A DNA stretch of 13,104 nucleotides from an uncultured Alphaproteobacteria bacterium (GTDB lineage: Bacteria > Pseudomonadota > Alphaproteobacteria > CAKMZR01), in assembly GCA_929200455.1 (NCBI GenBank), contig CAKMZR010000033.1:1-13104 (forward strand), written 5' to 3'. Shown here piece by piece: positions 1 through 7,844 of this stretch. The number at the start of each line of letters is the position of its first letter. Position 1 is the stretch's first letter. A program made the position numbers and the translations under genes. The notes below the pieces were generated by a model. The model was not told where the DNA came from, searched no databases, and was given only the letters and a program-made list of their open reading frames with translations.

Positions 1-1
1 T

Positions 2-82
2 GCGGGGAGGGTATTGGAGGAGTTGTCACCGATGGGTTCTGAGAAGAGGCGGGCCCGTTACATGGCTGGGGCGAGAGATTGA
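2..82 (+). CDS. 3' end of an unidentified protein (partial)
   Basis: An open frame enters from the left edge and ends at TGA 80-82, whose last base is the first base of the gatB ATG (TGATG overlap). The 26 visible residues include LEELSPMGSEKRRARYMAG, a basic helical tail. Such stop/start overlap is typical of translationally coupled genes in one operon, so I infer a real upstream gene co-transcribed with gatB. In many alphaproteobacteria gatA precedes gatB, but this tail does not resemble the GatA C-termini I know, so I give no identity. The stretch is too short to exclude chance. Confidence 0.45.
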   Translation, partial: AGRVLEELSPMGSEKRRARYMAGARD

Positions 83-1539
83 TGAGTTTTTTGCGAGGAG
101 AAGAGGGAGATTGGGAGGTGGTTGTGGGTATGGAGATTCACGCGCAAGTCTTGACGCGTTCGAAATTGTTTTCTGGTTCTGATGCGTCATTTGGAGGTTC
201 TCCGAACGGTCATGTGAGTCTTGTGGATGCGGGGATGCCGGGGATGTTGCCTGTATTGAATGCGGCGTGTGTGAAGCAGGCGATCCGAGCGGGTTTGGCG
301 TTGGGAGCAGAGATTAATGGTCGTTCTTTGTTTGCGCGGAAGCATTATTTTTACCCTGATTTGCCGCAGGGTTATCAGATTTCGCAGTATGAGAGTCCTA
401 TAGTGGGTCGAGGTTGCGTGAAGATAGAGACGGAGTCGGGGGAGGAGAAGGAGATAAGGATCGAGCGTGCACACTTGGAGCAGGATGCGGGGAAGTCCTT
501 GCATGATCAGAAGCCTGGTGCGTCATTGATAGACTTGAACAGGAGTGGTGTAGCGTTATTGGAGATAGTGTCATTTCCTGATTTGCGTTCTGCGGAGGAG
601 TGCGGTTTGTATATGAGCAAGGTGCGTTCGATATTGCGAGCGGTGGGGGTGTGTGACGGGAACATGGCGGAGGGTTCGTTGCGGGCGGATGTGAATTTGT
701 CTTTAAGGAGGAGGGGCGAGGAGGCGTTGGGGACGAGGACGGAGATGAAGAATTTGAATTCTGTGAAATTTATCCGTCAGGCGGTGGAGTTGGAATCGCG
801 TCGTCAGCTGGAGTTGTTGGAAAGGGGCGAGGAGGTGCTTCAGGAGACGCGACTTTTTGATCCTGTGAAGGGGGAGACTCGGGCGATGAGGAGCAAGGAG
901 GAGGCCCATGACTACCGTTATTTTCCGTGTCCTGATTTGTTGCCTGTTCTTGTGAGTGAGGAAGAGATAGAGGAGGAGAGGCGGTTGCTTCCTGAGTTGC
1001 CGGATGAGCGCCGTGCACGACTGATGTCGGAATATGGACTTGGTCGTTATGAGGCCGTGGTTTTGTCGGAAGAGTCTGAGTTTGTGAATTATTTTGAGGA
1101 GGCGGTGGGCGAGGGGGGAAGTGGGAAGTTGGTGGCGAACTGGATGTTGTCGGAATTGTTTGGACTATTGAACAAGCGAGATATAGGGATAGAGTCTTCG
1201 CCGATAGCGTCCAAGCGACTGGGCTTGTTGGTGGGATTGATAGGGGAGGGCGTGATTTCTGGCAAGGTGGGGAAGCAGGTATTTGCGAAGATGCTGGATG
1301 AGGATACCTTGCCCTCAGCGATCGTGAAGAGGGAGGGTTGGGAGGTGATGAGTGATGTCTCTGTTCTTGAGGATATAGTGGAGAAGTTGATGTCGGATCA
1401 TTCGGATCAGGTGGCGAGTTATCGTGGGGGCAAGGAGAAGGTTTTGGGTTGGTTTGTGGGGCAAGTGATGAAGGAGACTCGAGGCACTGCGTCGCCAGAG
1501 GAGGTGAATCGTGTGCTCAAGGAGAAGTTGCAGGGGTAA
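82..1539 (+). CDS. gatB: Aspartyl/glutamyl-tRNA(Asn/Gln) amidotransferase subunit B
   Basis: GatB is the tRNA-binding and kinase-like subunit of the cytoplasmic GatCAB complex. It activates misacylated Glu-tRNA(Gln) or Asp-tRNA(Asn) with ATP so that ammonia from GatA can amidate it. The 485 residues match the usual family length. Characteristic blocks appear in order: VGMEIHAQVLTRSKLFS near the N-terminus, YFYPDLPQGYQISQYE (about 90-105), HLEQDAGKS, DLNRSGVALLEIVS, GSLRADVNLS, TRTEMKNLNS, and EEAHDYRYFPCPDLLP (about 275). A C-terminal YqeY-like tRNA-binding domain follows from about residue 330 to the end. I prefer ATG 82 because it overlaps the upstream stop; a TTG three bases earlier is the alternative. 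Codons end mostly in G or T (TTG Leu, GTG Val, GCG Ala), opposite to the minus-strand genes. The 3' end faces the creatinase 3' end with a 27-bp gap. Confidence 0.97.
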   Translation: MSFLRGEEGDWEVVVGMEIHAQVLTRSKLFSGSDASFGGSPNGHVSLVDAGMPGMLPVLNAACVKQAIRAGLALGAEINGRSLFARKHYFYPDLPQGYQISQYESPIVGRGCVKIETESGEEKEIRIERAHLEQDAGKSLHDQKPGASLIDLNRSGVALLEIVSFPDLRSAEECGLYMSKVRSILRAVGVCDGNMAEGSLRADVNLSLRRRGEEALGTRTEMKNLNSVKFIRQAVELESRRQLELLERGEEVLQETRLFDPVKGETRAMRSKEEAHDYRYFPCPDLLPVLVSEEEIEEERRLLPELPDERRARLMSEYGLGRYEAVVLSEESEFVNYFEEAVGEGGSGKLVANWMLSELFGLLNKRDIGIESSPIASKRLGLLVGLIGEGVISGKVGKQVFAKMLDEDTLPSAIVKREGWEVMSDVSVLEDIVEKLMSDHSDQVASYRGGKEKVLGWFVGQVMKETRGTASPEEVNRVLKEKLQG

Positions 1540-1566
1540 CTGGCAAAAGCATACGGAACAGGAAGA

Positions 1567-2796
1567 TCACGTGATGATGTTGTACTCAGGCCCGAAGGGG
1601 AATCCGGTGATATTGGTGGTACCGTTTTCGTTGACGACGAGTATGTCGTGTTCTCTATAGCCGCCGGCTCCCTCAATATGAGGGGGGATGGTAAGCATGG
1701 GTTCCATGGAAACGACCATTCCGGGTTCGAGTACGGTATCGACATCCTCCCGCAATTCGACGGCGGCTTCTCGCCCGTAGTAGTGGGAAAGGACGCCGAA
1801 GGAGTGTCCGTACCCGAAGGATCGGTAAGAGAGGAGTCCCCAGCTTCTGTAGAGTTCGTTGAGTTCTGCGGCAATATCGCAGCAGCGTACGCCTGGTTTG
1901 ATGAGGGAGAGTCCGTGCCTATGGACGTGACAATTTTTCTCCCATATGTCGAGATGGACATCGGAAGCGTATTCGCAAAAGAGTGTGCGTTCGAGGGCGG
2001 TATAATAGCCGAAGATCATGGGGAAGCAGTTGAGACTAAGGATATCGCCGGGTTGCACGGTTCTGTTGGTGACGGGGTTATGAGCCCCATCGGTATTTTG
2101 TCCTGATTGGAACCAAGTCCAAGTGTCCATGAGTTCGACGAAGGGAAAGCTTTGAGCGATTTCTCTTACCATAGCTTGTGTGGAAGCAAGAGCGATTTCG
2201 TGTTCGGGTATGCCGGCTTTGATGGCTTGAGAGCAAGCGACACCTCCGATGTCTGCGATTCGTGCTCCTTTTGTGATGAGGTTGATTTCTTCGTTGGACT
2301 TGATGAGTCGCATAGTCATGGCGGGTTTGCTGACATCGACAAATGAGACATGGGGGAAGTTTTCTTTGAGACGGTTGTATTCTTCTAAAGAGATATGGTC
2401 CATTTCGATGGCGATTCGGGAAGCCGAGGGGATGAGTTTTTTGAGCGTGCGGTAGTAGTTGTCTTTTCTCCAGTCGCTATAGACGATGTTGTCGCCAAAG
2501 GATCGCCGCCAAGGTTGCCCGCCATCGATTCCGGCGGAGATGGTGGTGGCATTTTGGTCGTCGATGACCATTCCGTACCGTCTTCCGAAGGAGCAGTATA
2601 TCCACCCTGAATAATAGCCGATGCAGTGATAAGAAGTGAGGAGGGAGACATCGACACTATTTTTTTCCATCCATGCTCGCAGATTGTGTTGTCGTTGTTG
2701 CATTTCTTGGTTGCTGAAGGGCAGGAAGGATTTTTCCCCGAAGGGCATCTGCGAGATATGCACCATATCGTCGGTCGTGATGGATGGGCTGGACAT
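1567..2796 (-). CDS. Creatinase (creatine amidinohydrolase, EC 3.5.3.3)
   Basis: Creatinase hydrolyses creatine to sarcosine and urea. It has the M24 'pita-bread' fold, like Xaa-Pro aminopeptidase and methionine aminopeptidase, but needs no metal. The 409-residue product is close to the Pseudomonas putida enzyme in length and shares long signature stretches with it: SAGIDGGQPWRR (about 87-98), ELMDTWTWFQSG (221-232), NTDGAHNPVT, GDILSLNCFPMI, GYYTALERTLF, FGYGHSFG, LSHYYGREA, VLEPGMVVSMEPM and GAGGYREHDIL. Catalytic His232 of P. putida corresponds to His239 here, and the conserved glutamates fall at Glu269 and Glu365. Matches to the creatinase-specific stretches, rather than only general M24 motifs, make prolidase or the M24-family DMSP lyase DddP unlikely. 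No clear Shine-Dalgarno precedes the ATG at 2796; Met11 is an alternative start. The gene lies 200 bp downstream of fdhA, across a 29-bp repeat array, and is probably in the same transcription unit (inference). Confidence 0.93.
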   Translation of the reverse strand: MSSPSITTDDMVHISQMPFGEKSFLPFSNQEMQQRQHNLRAWMEKNSVDVSLLTSYHCIGYYSGWIYCSFGRRYGMVIDDQNATTISAGIDGGQPWRRSFGDNIVYSDWRKDNYYRTLKKLIPSASRIAIEMDHISLEEYNRLKENFPHVSFVDVSKPAMTMRLIKSNEEINLITKGARIADIGGVACSQAIKAGIPEHEIALASTQAMVREIAQSFPFVELMDTWTWFQSGQNTDGAHNPVTNRTVQPGDILSLNCFPMIFGYYTALERTLFCEYASDVHLDIWEKNCHVHRHGLSLIKPGVRCCDIAAELNELYRSWGLLSYRSFGYGHSFGVLSHYYGREAAVELREDVDTVLEPGMVVSMEPMLTIPPHIEGAGGYREHDILVVNENGTTNITGFPFGPEYNIIT

Positions 2797-2819
2797 GAAG
2801 GAGTCTTCGGTGATCGGGG

Positions 2820-2980
2820 TGGAAGAAGGTGGAAGCGTGTGTTTTGGAGGTGGAAAAACTGAACCGTGTGTTTTGGAGGTGGAAAAGCTGAAGCGTGGGC
2901 TTGGAAGGTGGAAAAACTGAAGTGTGGGCTTGGAAGGTGGAAAAACTGAAGCGTGGGCTTGGGAGATGGGGAGGTGGGAG
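2820..2980. repeat. 29-bp tandem direct-repeat array between fdhA and creatinase
   Basis: Four consecutive 29-bp units begin at 2851, 2880, 2909 and 2938, sharing a core close to TGGAAAAACTGAAGCGTG. A 31-bp variant unit (2820-2850) precedes them, and a decayed partial unit follows from 2967. The units change gradually: the left ones carry GTGTGTTTTGGAGG and the right ones GTGGGCTTGGAAGG, as expected for stepwise duplication. The 29-bp period is not a multiple of three and the array sits between two genes, so it is non-coding. It would be transcribed in the leader of creatinase if the gene is read from the fdh promoter. Units abut without spacers, so it is not a CRISPR array. Its role is unknown. 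Confidence 0.9.
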
Positions 2981-2996
2981 TTGAGGGGGTGAGACT

Positions 2997-5798
2997 TTAG
3001 GCGAATGATTTTTCTTTGGTATTTTTGACGGGTTCGCTGACATTGGTTTCGATGCGAGCGGCACAGTACTTGAATTCTGGAATTTTTCCGAAGGGGTCGA
3101 GTACGGGGTTAGTGAGGATATTTGCGGCGGCTTCTCTGAAGCAGAAGGGTATGAAGATCATGTTGAGGGCGACCTGTTGATCTTTTCGGACGGTGATATT
3201 GATGTGCCCCCGTCGTGTGCATATGCGTACATTTTGGTTTTCTGAGAGTCCGAGTCTTTTGATATCCTGAGGGTTCATATGGACATGGGGGATGGGTTCG
3301 AGGGTATCAAGAGTTGTAGAGCGTCGTGTCATGGCTCCTGTGTGCCAGTGTTCGAGTAGTCTTCCGGTGGTGAGTATGAATGGATATTCGTTGTCTGGAA
3401 TTTCAGCGGGTGGGAGGAGTTCTGAAACGGGTATTTTTCCGAGTCCGTCTGGAGTGGGGAATTGGTCTTTAAAGATGATGTCTTCGCCGGGAGCGTTGGG
3501 TTTGAGGACGGGGTAGGTGAGGGAGTCTTCTTTTTCGATTCGCTCCCACGAGACATTTTCTAGGGAGGGCATGATCTGACACATTTCGTCAAAGACGATG
3601 GAGGGGTGGTGATACTGCCAAGGCAGCCCGAGTCTTTGTCCGATTTCGTTGATGATGTCGAGGTCTTGTCGTGCGATTCCTGGCATATTGACGACGGGTC
3701 TTCCCATTTGTATTTGTCGGTTTGTATTGGTGAAGGTTCCGAGTTTTTCCATGAGAGCGGAAGAGGGCAAGATGATGTCGGCAAAGCAGGCGGTTTCTGT
3801 GAGGAAGATGTCTTGCACGACGAGGTGATCGAGTCGGGCAAGAGCGGCACGAGCATGTTGGGTATCGGGATCGGACATGGCTGGATTTTCGCCCATGACG
3901 TAGAGTCCGTTGATTTTGCGATCATAGGCTTGGTTGATAATTTCGACGACGGTGAGTCCTGGATTTTTATCGAGGTTCGTGGAGTTCCAGAATTTTTCCA
4001 TACGTTTGAAATTGTCTTGATCTGCGACGAGTTGGTAGTCCGGGAAGGTCATGGGGATGAGTCCGGCGTCCGATGCTCCTTGCACGTTATTTTGCCCACG
4101 CAAGGGATGGAGTCCTGTCCCTGGTTTTCCGATGTGTCCGGTGATGAGGGCGAGAGCGATAAGGCAGCGTGCGTTTTGTGTGCCGTGTGCGTGTTGGGAG
4201 ACTCCCATTCCCCAGAAGATGATGGCATTTTTTGCGCGAGCGTAGGCTCGGGCGACTTCACGTATGGTTTCTGCATCGATTCCACATTTTTCGGCCATAG
4301 TTTCTGGTGCGTATGGTTGTATGGCGTCTTTTAGGAGTTCGAATCCGGAAGTTCTGGAGGCGATAAATTTTTCGTCACAGAGATTTTCGTTGATGATGAC
4401 GTGTATCATGGCATTGAGTAGGGCGACATCTTGTCCGGGGGTGAAGTGGAGGTTTTGCCAAGCGAATCGGGAGAGTGCTTGTTTTCTGGGGTCCATGATG
4501 ACGAGTTTTGCATGATTGAGAGCGGCATGTTTGATGAAGCTTGCGGCGACGGGATGGTTGACGTTGGGTCGTGCTCCGATGACGATGACGAAGTCTGAAT
4601 CCTCGACGGCATTGAAGGGAGCTGAGACGGCACCGGATGAGAGATTTTCCATGAGTGCGGCGACAGAAGATGCATGACAAAGTCTTGTGCAGTGGTCTAC
4701 ATTGTTGGTTCCGAAGCCGGTTCGTATAAGTTTTTGGAAGAGGTAAGCTTCTTCATTGGATCCTTTTGCGGAACCGAATCCGGCGAGGGCTTGTGGTCCT
4801 TGATTGTCACGAATTTTGAGGAATCCTTTTGCGGTTTCCTCCATGGCGACTTCCCAAGAGATGGGTTCGAAGAAGTCGTTTATATTTTTGCTATTGATGA
4901 GGCTGTCCGGATTTTTGGGGGCATCTTTTTTTCGTCTGAGAGGGGAAGTGAGTCTGTCGGGGTGAGAGATATAGTCGTAACCGAATCGTCCTTTGACGCA
5001 GAGTCGGTTGCTGTTTGCGGGACCGTCTCTGCCGTCGATGGAGATGATATTGTTGTCTTTGACGTGGGCGGTGACTTGGCATCCGACGCCACAGTAAGGG
5101 CATAAGGTATTGATAGATTTGTCGGGAAAGAGTCCGCGAGTCCCTTCGGGTCCGACGAGGCTGGATTCGATGAGAGCACCCGTGGGACAAGCTTGAACAC
5201 ATTCGCCACAACCGACGCAAGTGCTTTTTCCCATGGGGTCGTCGAGGTCGAAGATGATTTTGCTGTGAGCCCCTCGGAACGCGAGTCCGATGACGTCATT
5301 ATGTTGCACATCGCGACAAGCCTGTACGCAGAGTCCGCAAGAGATGCACGCGTTGAGGTTGACGTTGATGGCGGGATGAGAGGGGTCTGTGCTGCATGTT
5401 TCCCGGGAGGGATAGGGGTTATGGTCTTTATCGTCTGCACTGATTTTTTCGGCCCACTGCCATAGAGGTGCGACGGAATCGGGGCTTGTGATGCGAGAAG
5501 GTTGGTCTGCGATGAGGAGTTGGAAGACGCTTTTTCGTGCTTTTTTTGCGCGTTCCGACTGTGTTTTGACGACCATGCCTTCTTGGACTTTGCGTACGCA
5601 AGAAGCGGCGAGGACGCGTTCTTCATTGACTTCGACCATGCAGGCTCTGCAATTTCCTGAGGGTTCATAGCCGGGTTTGTTGAGATGGCAGAGGTGAGGA
5701 ATTTTCTCGCCGAGTCTATTTGCGACGTTCCATATGGTTTCATCGGGAGAAGCGGAGACGGTTTCACCGTCGAGAGTGAAGGAGAGGGTATCGGTCAT
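2997..5798 (-). CDS. fdhA: NAD-dependent formate dehydrogenase, catalytic alpha subunit (FDH1/FdsA type, Mo or W bis-MGD)
   Basis: This cytoplasmic subunit oxidises formate to CO2 at a bis-MGD metal centre and passes electrons through Fe-S clusters to the NAD-reducing beta subunit. Numbered from the chosen start (933 residues), it contains four segments. A NuoG-like [2Fe-2S] domain has Cys37, Cys50, Cys53 and Cys67. Two [4Fe-4S] ferredoxin motifs follow, CISCGLCVQAC (151-161) and CVGCGECVQAC (194-204). The molybdopterin oxidoreductase domain has its own cluster (Cys233, Cys236, Cys240, Cys267). The C-terminal dinucleotide-binding domain includes LTTGRLLEHWHTGAMTRR. The active-site motif VDHCTRLCHAS places the metal ligand at Cys374 (codon TGT, 4677-4679), followed by His375; it is Cys, not Sec. 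The start at 5798 gives an ATGA overlap with fdhB and has AAGGAA upstream; a longer start at 5831 is less likely. I cannot tell Mo from W by sequence. No fdhD/fdsC or fdsD accessory gene is visible. Confidence 0.95.
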   Translation of the reverse strand: MTDTLSFTLDGETVSASPDETIWNVANRLGEKIPHLCHLNKPGYEPSGNCRACMVEVNEERVLAASCVRKVQEGMVVKTQSERAKKARKSVFQLLIADQPSRITSPDSVAPLWQWAEKISADDKDHNPYPSRETCSTDPSHPAINVNLNACISCGLCVQACRDVQHNDVIGLAFRGAHSKIIFDLDDPMGKSTCVGCGECVQACPTGALIESSLVGPEGTRGLFPDKSINTLCPYCGVGCQVTAHVKDNNIISIDGRDGPANSNRLCVKGRFGYDYISHPDRLTSPLRRKKDAPKNPDSLINSKNINDFFEPISWEVAMEETAKGFLKIRDNQGPQALAGFGSAKGSNEEAYLFQKLIRTGFGTNNVDHCTRLCHASSVAALMENLSSGAVSAPFNAVEDSDFVIVIGARPNVNHPVAASFIKHAALNHAKLVIMDPRKQALSRFAWQNLHFTPGQDVALLNAMIHVIINENLCDEKFIASRTSGFELLKDAIQPYAPETMAEKCGIDAETIREVARAYARAKNAIIFWGMGVSQHAHGTQNARCLIALALITGHIGKPGTGLHPLRGQNNVQGASDAGLIPMTFPDYQLVADQDNFKRMEKFWNSTNLDKNPGLTVVEIINQAYDRKINGLYVMGENPAMSDPDTQHARAALARLDHLVVQDIFLTETACFADIILPSSALMEKLGTFTNTNRQIQMGRPVVNMPGIARQDLDIINEIGQRLGLPWQYHHPSIVFDEMCQIMPSLENVSWERIEKEDSLTYPVLKPNAPGEDIIFKDQFPTPDGLGKIPVSELLPPAEIPDNEYPFILTTGRLLEHWHTGAMTRRSTTLDTLEPIPHVHMNPQDIKRLGLSENQNVRICTRRGHINITVRKDQQVALNMIFIPFCFREAAANILTNPVLDPFGKIPEFKYCAARIETNVSEPVKNTKEKSFA

Positions 5799-7474
5799 GA
5801 TAGAGATTCCTTGAAGTAACGAATGACGCAATCGAAGGGATTGGGAGCGGCTTGCCCGAGGCCGCAGATGGAGGCTTCGCGCATGACGAAGGAGAGTTGT
5901 TTGAGGTCTTGAATATTCCAGTGTTCGTGTGACATGAGCGTGACGGCTTTTTCAGTGCCGGCGCGACAAGGTGTACACTGTCCACAGCTTTCGTGTGCGA
6001 AGAATTCGAGCATATTTCGTGCGACATCGCAGACATTGTCTTTATCGGAAAAGACGATGACGGCGGCAGAACCGATGAAGCATCCGTGGGGTTGGAGTGT
6101 ATCGAAATCGAGGGGGATATTGTCCATGGAGGCGGGTAAGATTCCGCCTGATGCGCCTCCTGGGAGGTATCCTTGTAGGGAGTGATTGTCGAGCATTCCG
6201 CCACAGAATTCGTCGATGAGTTCGCGGAGTGTGATTCCGGCGGGTGCGGTTTTGACGCCTGGTTCTTTGACACGTCCTGATACGGAAAATCGCCTGAGTC
6301 CTTTACGATTGTTACGCCCAAAGGAGCTGAACCAACCTTTTTCGTGGTTGATGATATCGGGTATCCAATCGAGCGTTTCGACGTTATGGACGAGGGTGGG
6401 GTATCCCCAAAGACCTTTTGCGGCGACGTAGGGTGGACGGTGTCGAGGGAGTCCGCGTTTTCCTTCGATGGATTCGATCATGGCGGATTCTTCGCCACAA
6501 ATGTAGGCACCGGCACCGCGTCGAATGAGGACGTCATTTTCATTGATGAGTCCATGATGCTTGAGTTCGTGCAGGGCTTTATGGAGAAGGGCGTGAGTTT
6601 CCGGGTATTCGTCGCGGAGATAGATGATGGATTGTTTGGCTTCGATGAACCATGATGCGATGAGCATCCCTTCGAGCATACGGTGAGGGCTTGAGGAGAG
6701 GCAGTAGAAGTCTTTGAAGGTTCCTGGTTCGCCTTCGTCTGCGTTGACGCAGAGGTATTTGGGACCTTTTTCGTTGGAGACGGCGTGCCATTTTTTGAAC
6801 GTGGGAAAGCCTGCACCGCCCATGCCTCGGAGTCCTGAGTTTTCGAGGGATGAGAGGATGTGTTCGCGTGAAAGTTTTCCTTCTTTGCACTGGCGGAGCA
6901 CGTTATAGCCGCCATTTTTGATGTAGTCATCGAGTCCGCTATGGGAGACGACGTGTGAGGGGGGATTTCGGAGGACGTCATTGATTTTGTCGAGATTTGC
7001 GTGTGGGATGTAATGTGTCCCGACGGAAACGACGGGACCTTGGTCGCACCGTCCCATGCAGGGAGCTTCTTCGATTTGGATGTTATTGTCTTGAGCGAAG
7101 TGGTTTTTGATTTGGGAGAGGAGTTCGGAGCTGCCTTGCATACAACAGCTTATGGTGTTGCAGACTCTGAGGGTATTTTTGGGAGTGTGTGAATTGTTTT
7201 CGACGATTCGGAAGTGTGCGTAGAAGGAAGCGACTTCGAAGACTTCGGACATGGAAATACGCATCCATGCGGCAAGAGCTTGGAGGTGTCCGTGTTTGAG
7301 GGCACCGAATTCGTCTTGAATGAGGTGGAGGTATTCGATGAGGAGTTCTTTTTTTGGTTTTCTATCGGCGAAGAGTCGAGAAATGTCGCTCTCGAATTCG
7401 GGAAGCAGGGGTCTTCCGCCTGTTCTGGCTTTGGATTTCTTTTTCTGAAAGGATGACGTATTGTTTTTCGTCAT
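5795..7474 (-). CDS. fdhB: NAD-dependent formate dehydrogenase, fused beta subunit (NuoE-NuoF/FdsG-FdsB type)
   Basis: This is the diaphorase subunit that takes electrons from FdhA and reduces NAD+ through FMN. In 559 residues it joins two proteins that are separate in FdsGB and in complex I. Residues of roughly 25-165 form a NuoE/FdsG-like thioredoxin-fold [2Fe-2S] domain with ligands Cys105, Cys110, Cys139 and Cys143 (CNTISC and CMGRC). From about residue 175 a NuoF/FdsB-like part follows, with a glycine-rich FMN/NAD loop (GLRGMGGAGFPTFKKW, 214-229), NADEGEPGTFKD, GAGAYICGEESAMIESIEG (320-338), and a C-terminal [4Fe-4S] site at Cys497, Cys500, Cys503 and Cys537. The same fused layout is known for FDH1 beta of Methylorubrum extorquens. 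ATG 7474 has GAGGAGAGG a few bases upstream. It is the first gene of the minus-strand unit, and its stop overlaps the fdhA start (ATGA). Confidence 0.95.
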   Translation of the reverse strand: MTKNNTSSFQKKKSKARTGGRPLLPEFESDISRLFADRKPKKELLIEYLHLIQDEFGALKHGHLQALAAWMRISMSEVFEVASFYAHFRIVENNSHTPKNTLRVCNTISCCMQGSSELLSQIKNHFAQDNNIQIEEAPCMGRCDQGPVVSVGTHYIPHANLDKINDVLRNPPSHVVSHSGLDDYIKNGGYNVLRQCKEGKLSREHILSSLENSGLRGMGGAGFPTFKKWHAVSNEKGPKYLCVNADEGEPGTFKDFYCLSSSPHRMLEGMLIASWFIEAKQSIIYLRDEYPETHALLHKALHELKHHGLINENDVLIRRGAGAYICGEESAMIESIEGKRGLPRHRPPYVAAKGLWGYPTLVHNVETLDWIPDIINHEKGWFSSFGRNNRKGLRRFSVSGRVKEPGVKTAPAGITLRELIDEFCGGMLDNHSLQGYLPGGASGGILPASMDNIPLDFDTLQPHGCFIGSAAVIVFSDKDNVCDVARNMLEFFAHESCGQCTPCRAGTEKAVTLMSHEHWNIQDLKQLSFVMREASICGLGQAAPNPFDCVIRYFKESLS

Positions 7475-7515
7475 GAGGGCCTCTCCTCTTTTTTGCGTTT
7501 TGGGTGTTTTTTTGA

Positions 7516-7597
7516 GTTTTGCGTGGTCTTAGTTTTGCGTGGTCTTAGTTTTGGTGTGGTCTTAGTTTTGTGTGGTCTTTGAGTTTGGTGGGTTCTT
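7516..7597. repeat. 16-17-bp tandem direct repeats upstream of fdhB
   Basis: Direct repeats of GTTTTGCGTGGTCTTA begin at 7516, 7532 and 7548; the third has one extra base and reads GTTTTGGTGTGGTCTTA. A fourth degenerate copy starts at 7565 and a decayed trace follows near 7583. The array ends about 40 bp before the fdhB start codon, so it is either in the fdhB leader or part of an upstream regulatory site. It is not palindromic within a unit and has no spacers. Iterated protein-binding sites and slipped-strand duplication are both possible; sequence alone does not decide. Confidence 0.8.
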
Positions 7598-7636
7598 TTT
7601 CTGCGAGCAACTCTTAAAGGCACGTGCGAGATGATA

Positions 7637-7642
7637 GTATAG
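7637..7642 (-). promoter_or_regulatory. Possible -10 element for fdhB
   Basis: On the minus strand the hexamer TATACT lies about 160 bp upstream of the fdhB start, next to a run of seven A residues. No good -35 hexamer is seen 16-18 bp further upstream. The implied leader would include the 16-17-bp repeat array. This rests on one hexamer match and is weak. Confidence 0.2.
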
Positions 7643-7844
7643 TTTTTTTAGAAAATCAAACATCTTGAAAGGGAGAAAAGAGCATTGTGGTATTTACGAT
7701 TTTAAGCTAGACTTGATGGTTGTAGGTTTTGGAGCGTTTTTTGCTTGATTTTGAGGAGAAGAAGACAAGATACAGATAGTAGGGTGTGTGTGTGGATGGG
7801 TTTTGAGCTTATTGATATTGTAGAAAGACGAAGTGGTAAGACAA

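Larger units (their letters stand above)
7475..7844. other. Divergent intergenic region between fdhB and the giant lipoprotein gene
   Basis: This 370-bp stretch should carry promoters for the leftward fdh unit and the rightward lipoprotein gene. I see no convincing gene in it. It holds a 16-17-bp direct-repeat array (7516 onward, separate entry), an 8-bp perfect palindrome GCACGTGC at 7620-7627, and an A/T-rich patch at about 7631-7660. That patch contains TATACT on the minus strand (7637-7642), a good -10 sequence for fdhB but without a recognisable -35 at normal spacing. A TTGAAA at 7665-7670 on the plus strand has no well-spaced -10. The plus strand stays T/G-rich here as well. Promoter assignments are tentative. 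Confidence 0.5.

Noticed and set aside
1540..1566. Terminator between the convergent gatB and creatinase genes
   Set aside because: The 27-bp gap shows no stem-loop and no T-run on either strand.
1648..2106. Plus-strand open frame of 152 codons inside creatinase
   Set aside because: It is antisense to a gene with clear creatinase signatures and has no features of its own.
2820..2980. Tandem array considered as CRISPR or as serial intrinsic terminators
   Set aside because: There are no unique spacers between units, so it is not CRISPR. On the minus strand some units have an AAGC/GCTT stem followed by five T, but the stem is only 4 bp and is broken in other copies, so termination is not supported.
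3606..4334. Plus-strand open frame of 242 codons inside fdhA
   Set aside because: It lies wholly antisense to a gene with intact cofactor motifs and has no recognisable domain; it is a by-product of the strand-biased codon use.
4677..4679. Possible selenocysteine at the FDH active site
   Set aside because: The codon is TGT (Cys) and the frame has no in-frame TGA.
4880..5767. Minus-strand open frame of 295 codons overlapping fdhA in another frame
   Set aside because: Low-complexity Ser/Pro/Thr composition and full overlap with the ferredoxin and metal-binding domains of fdhA mark it as a frame shadow.
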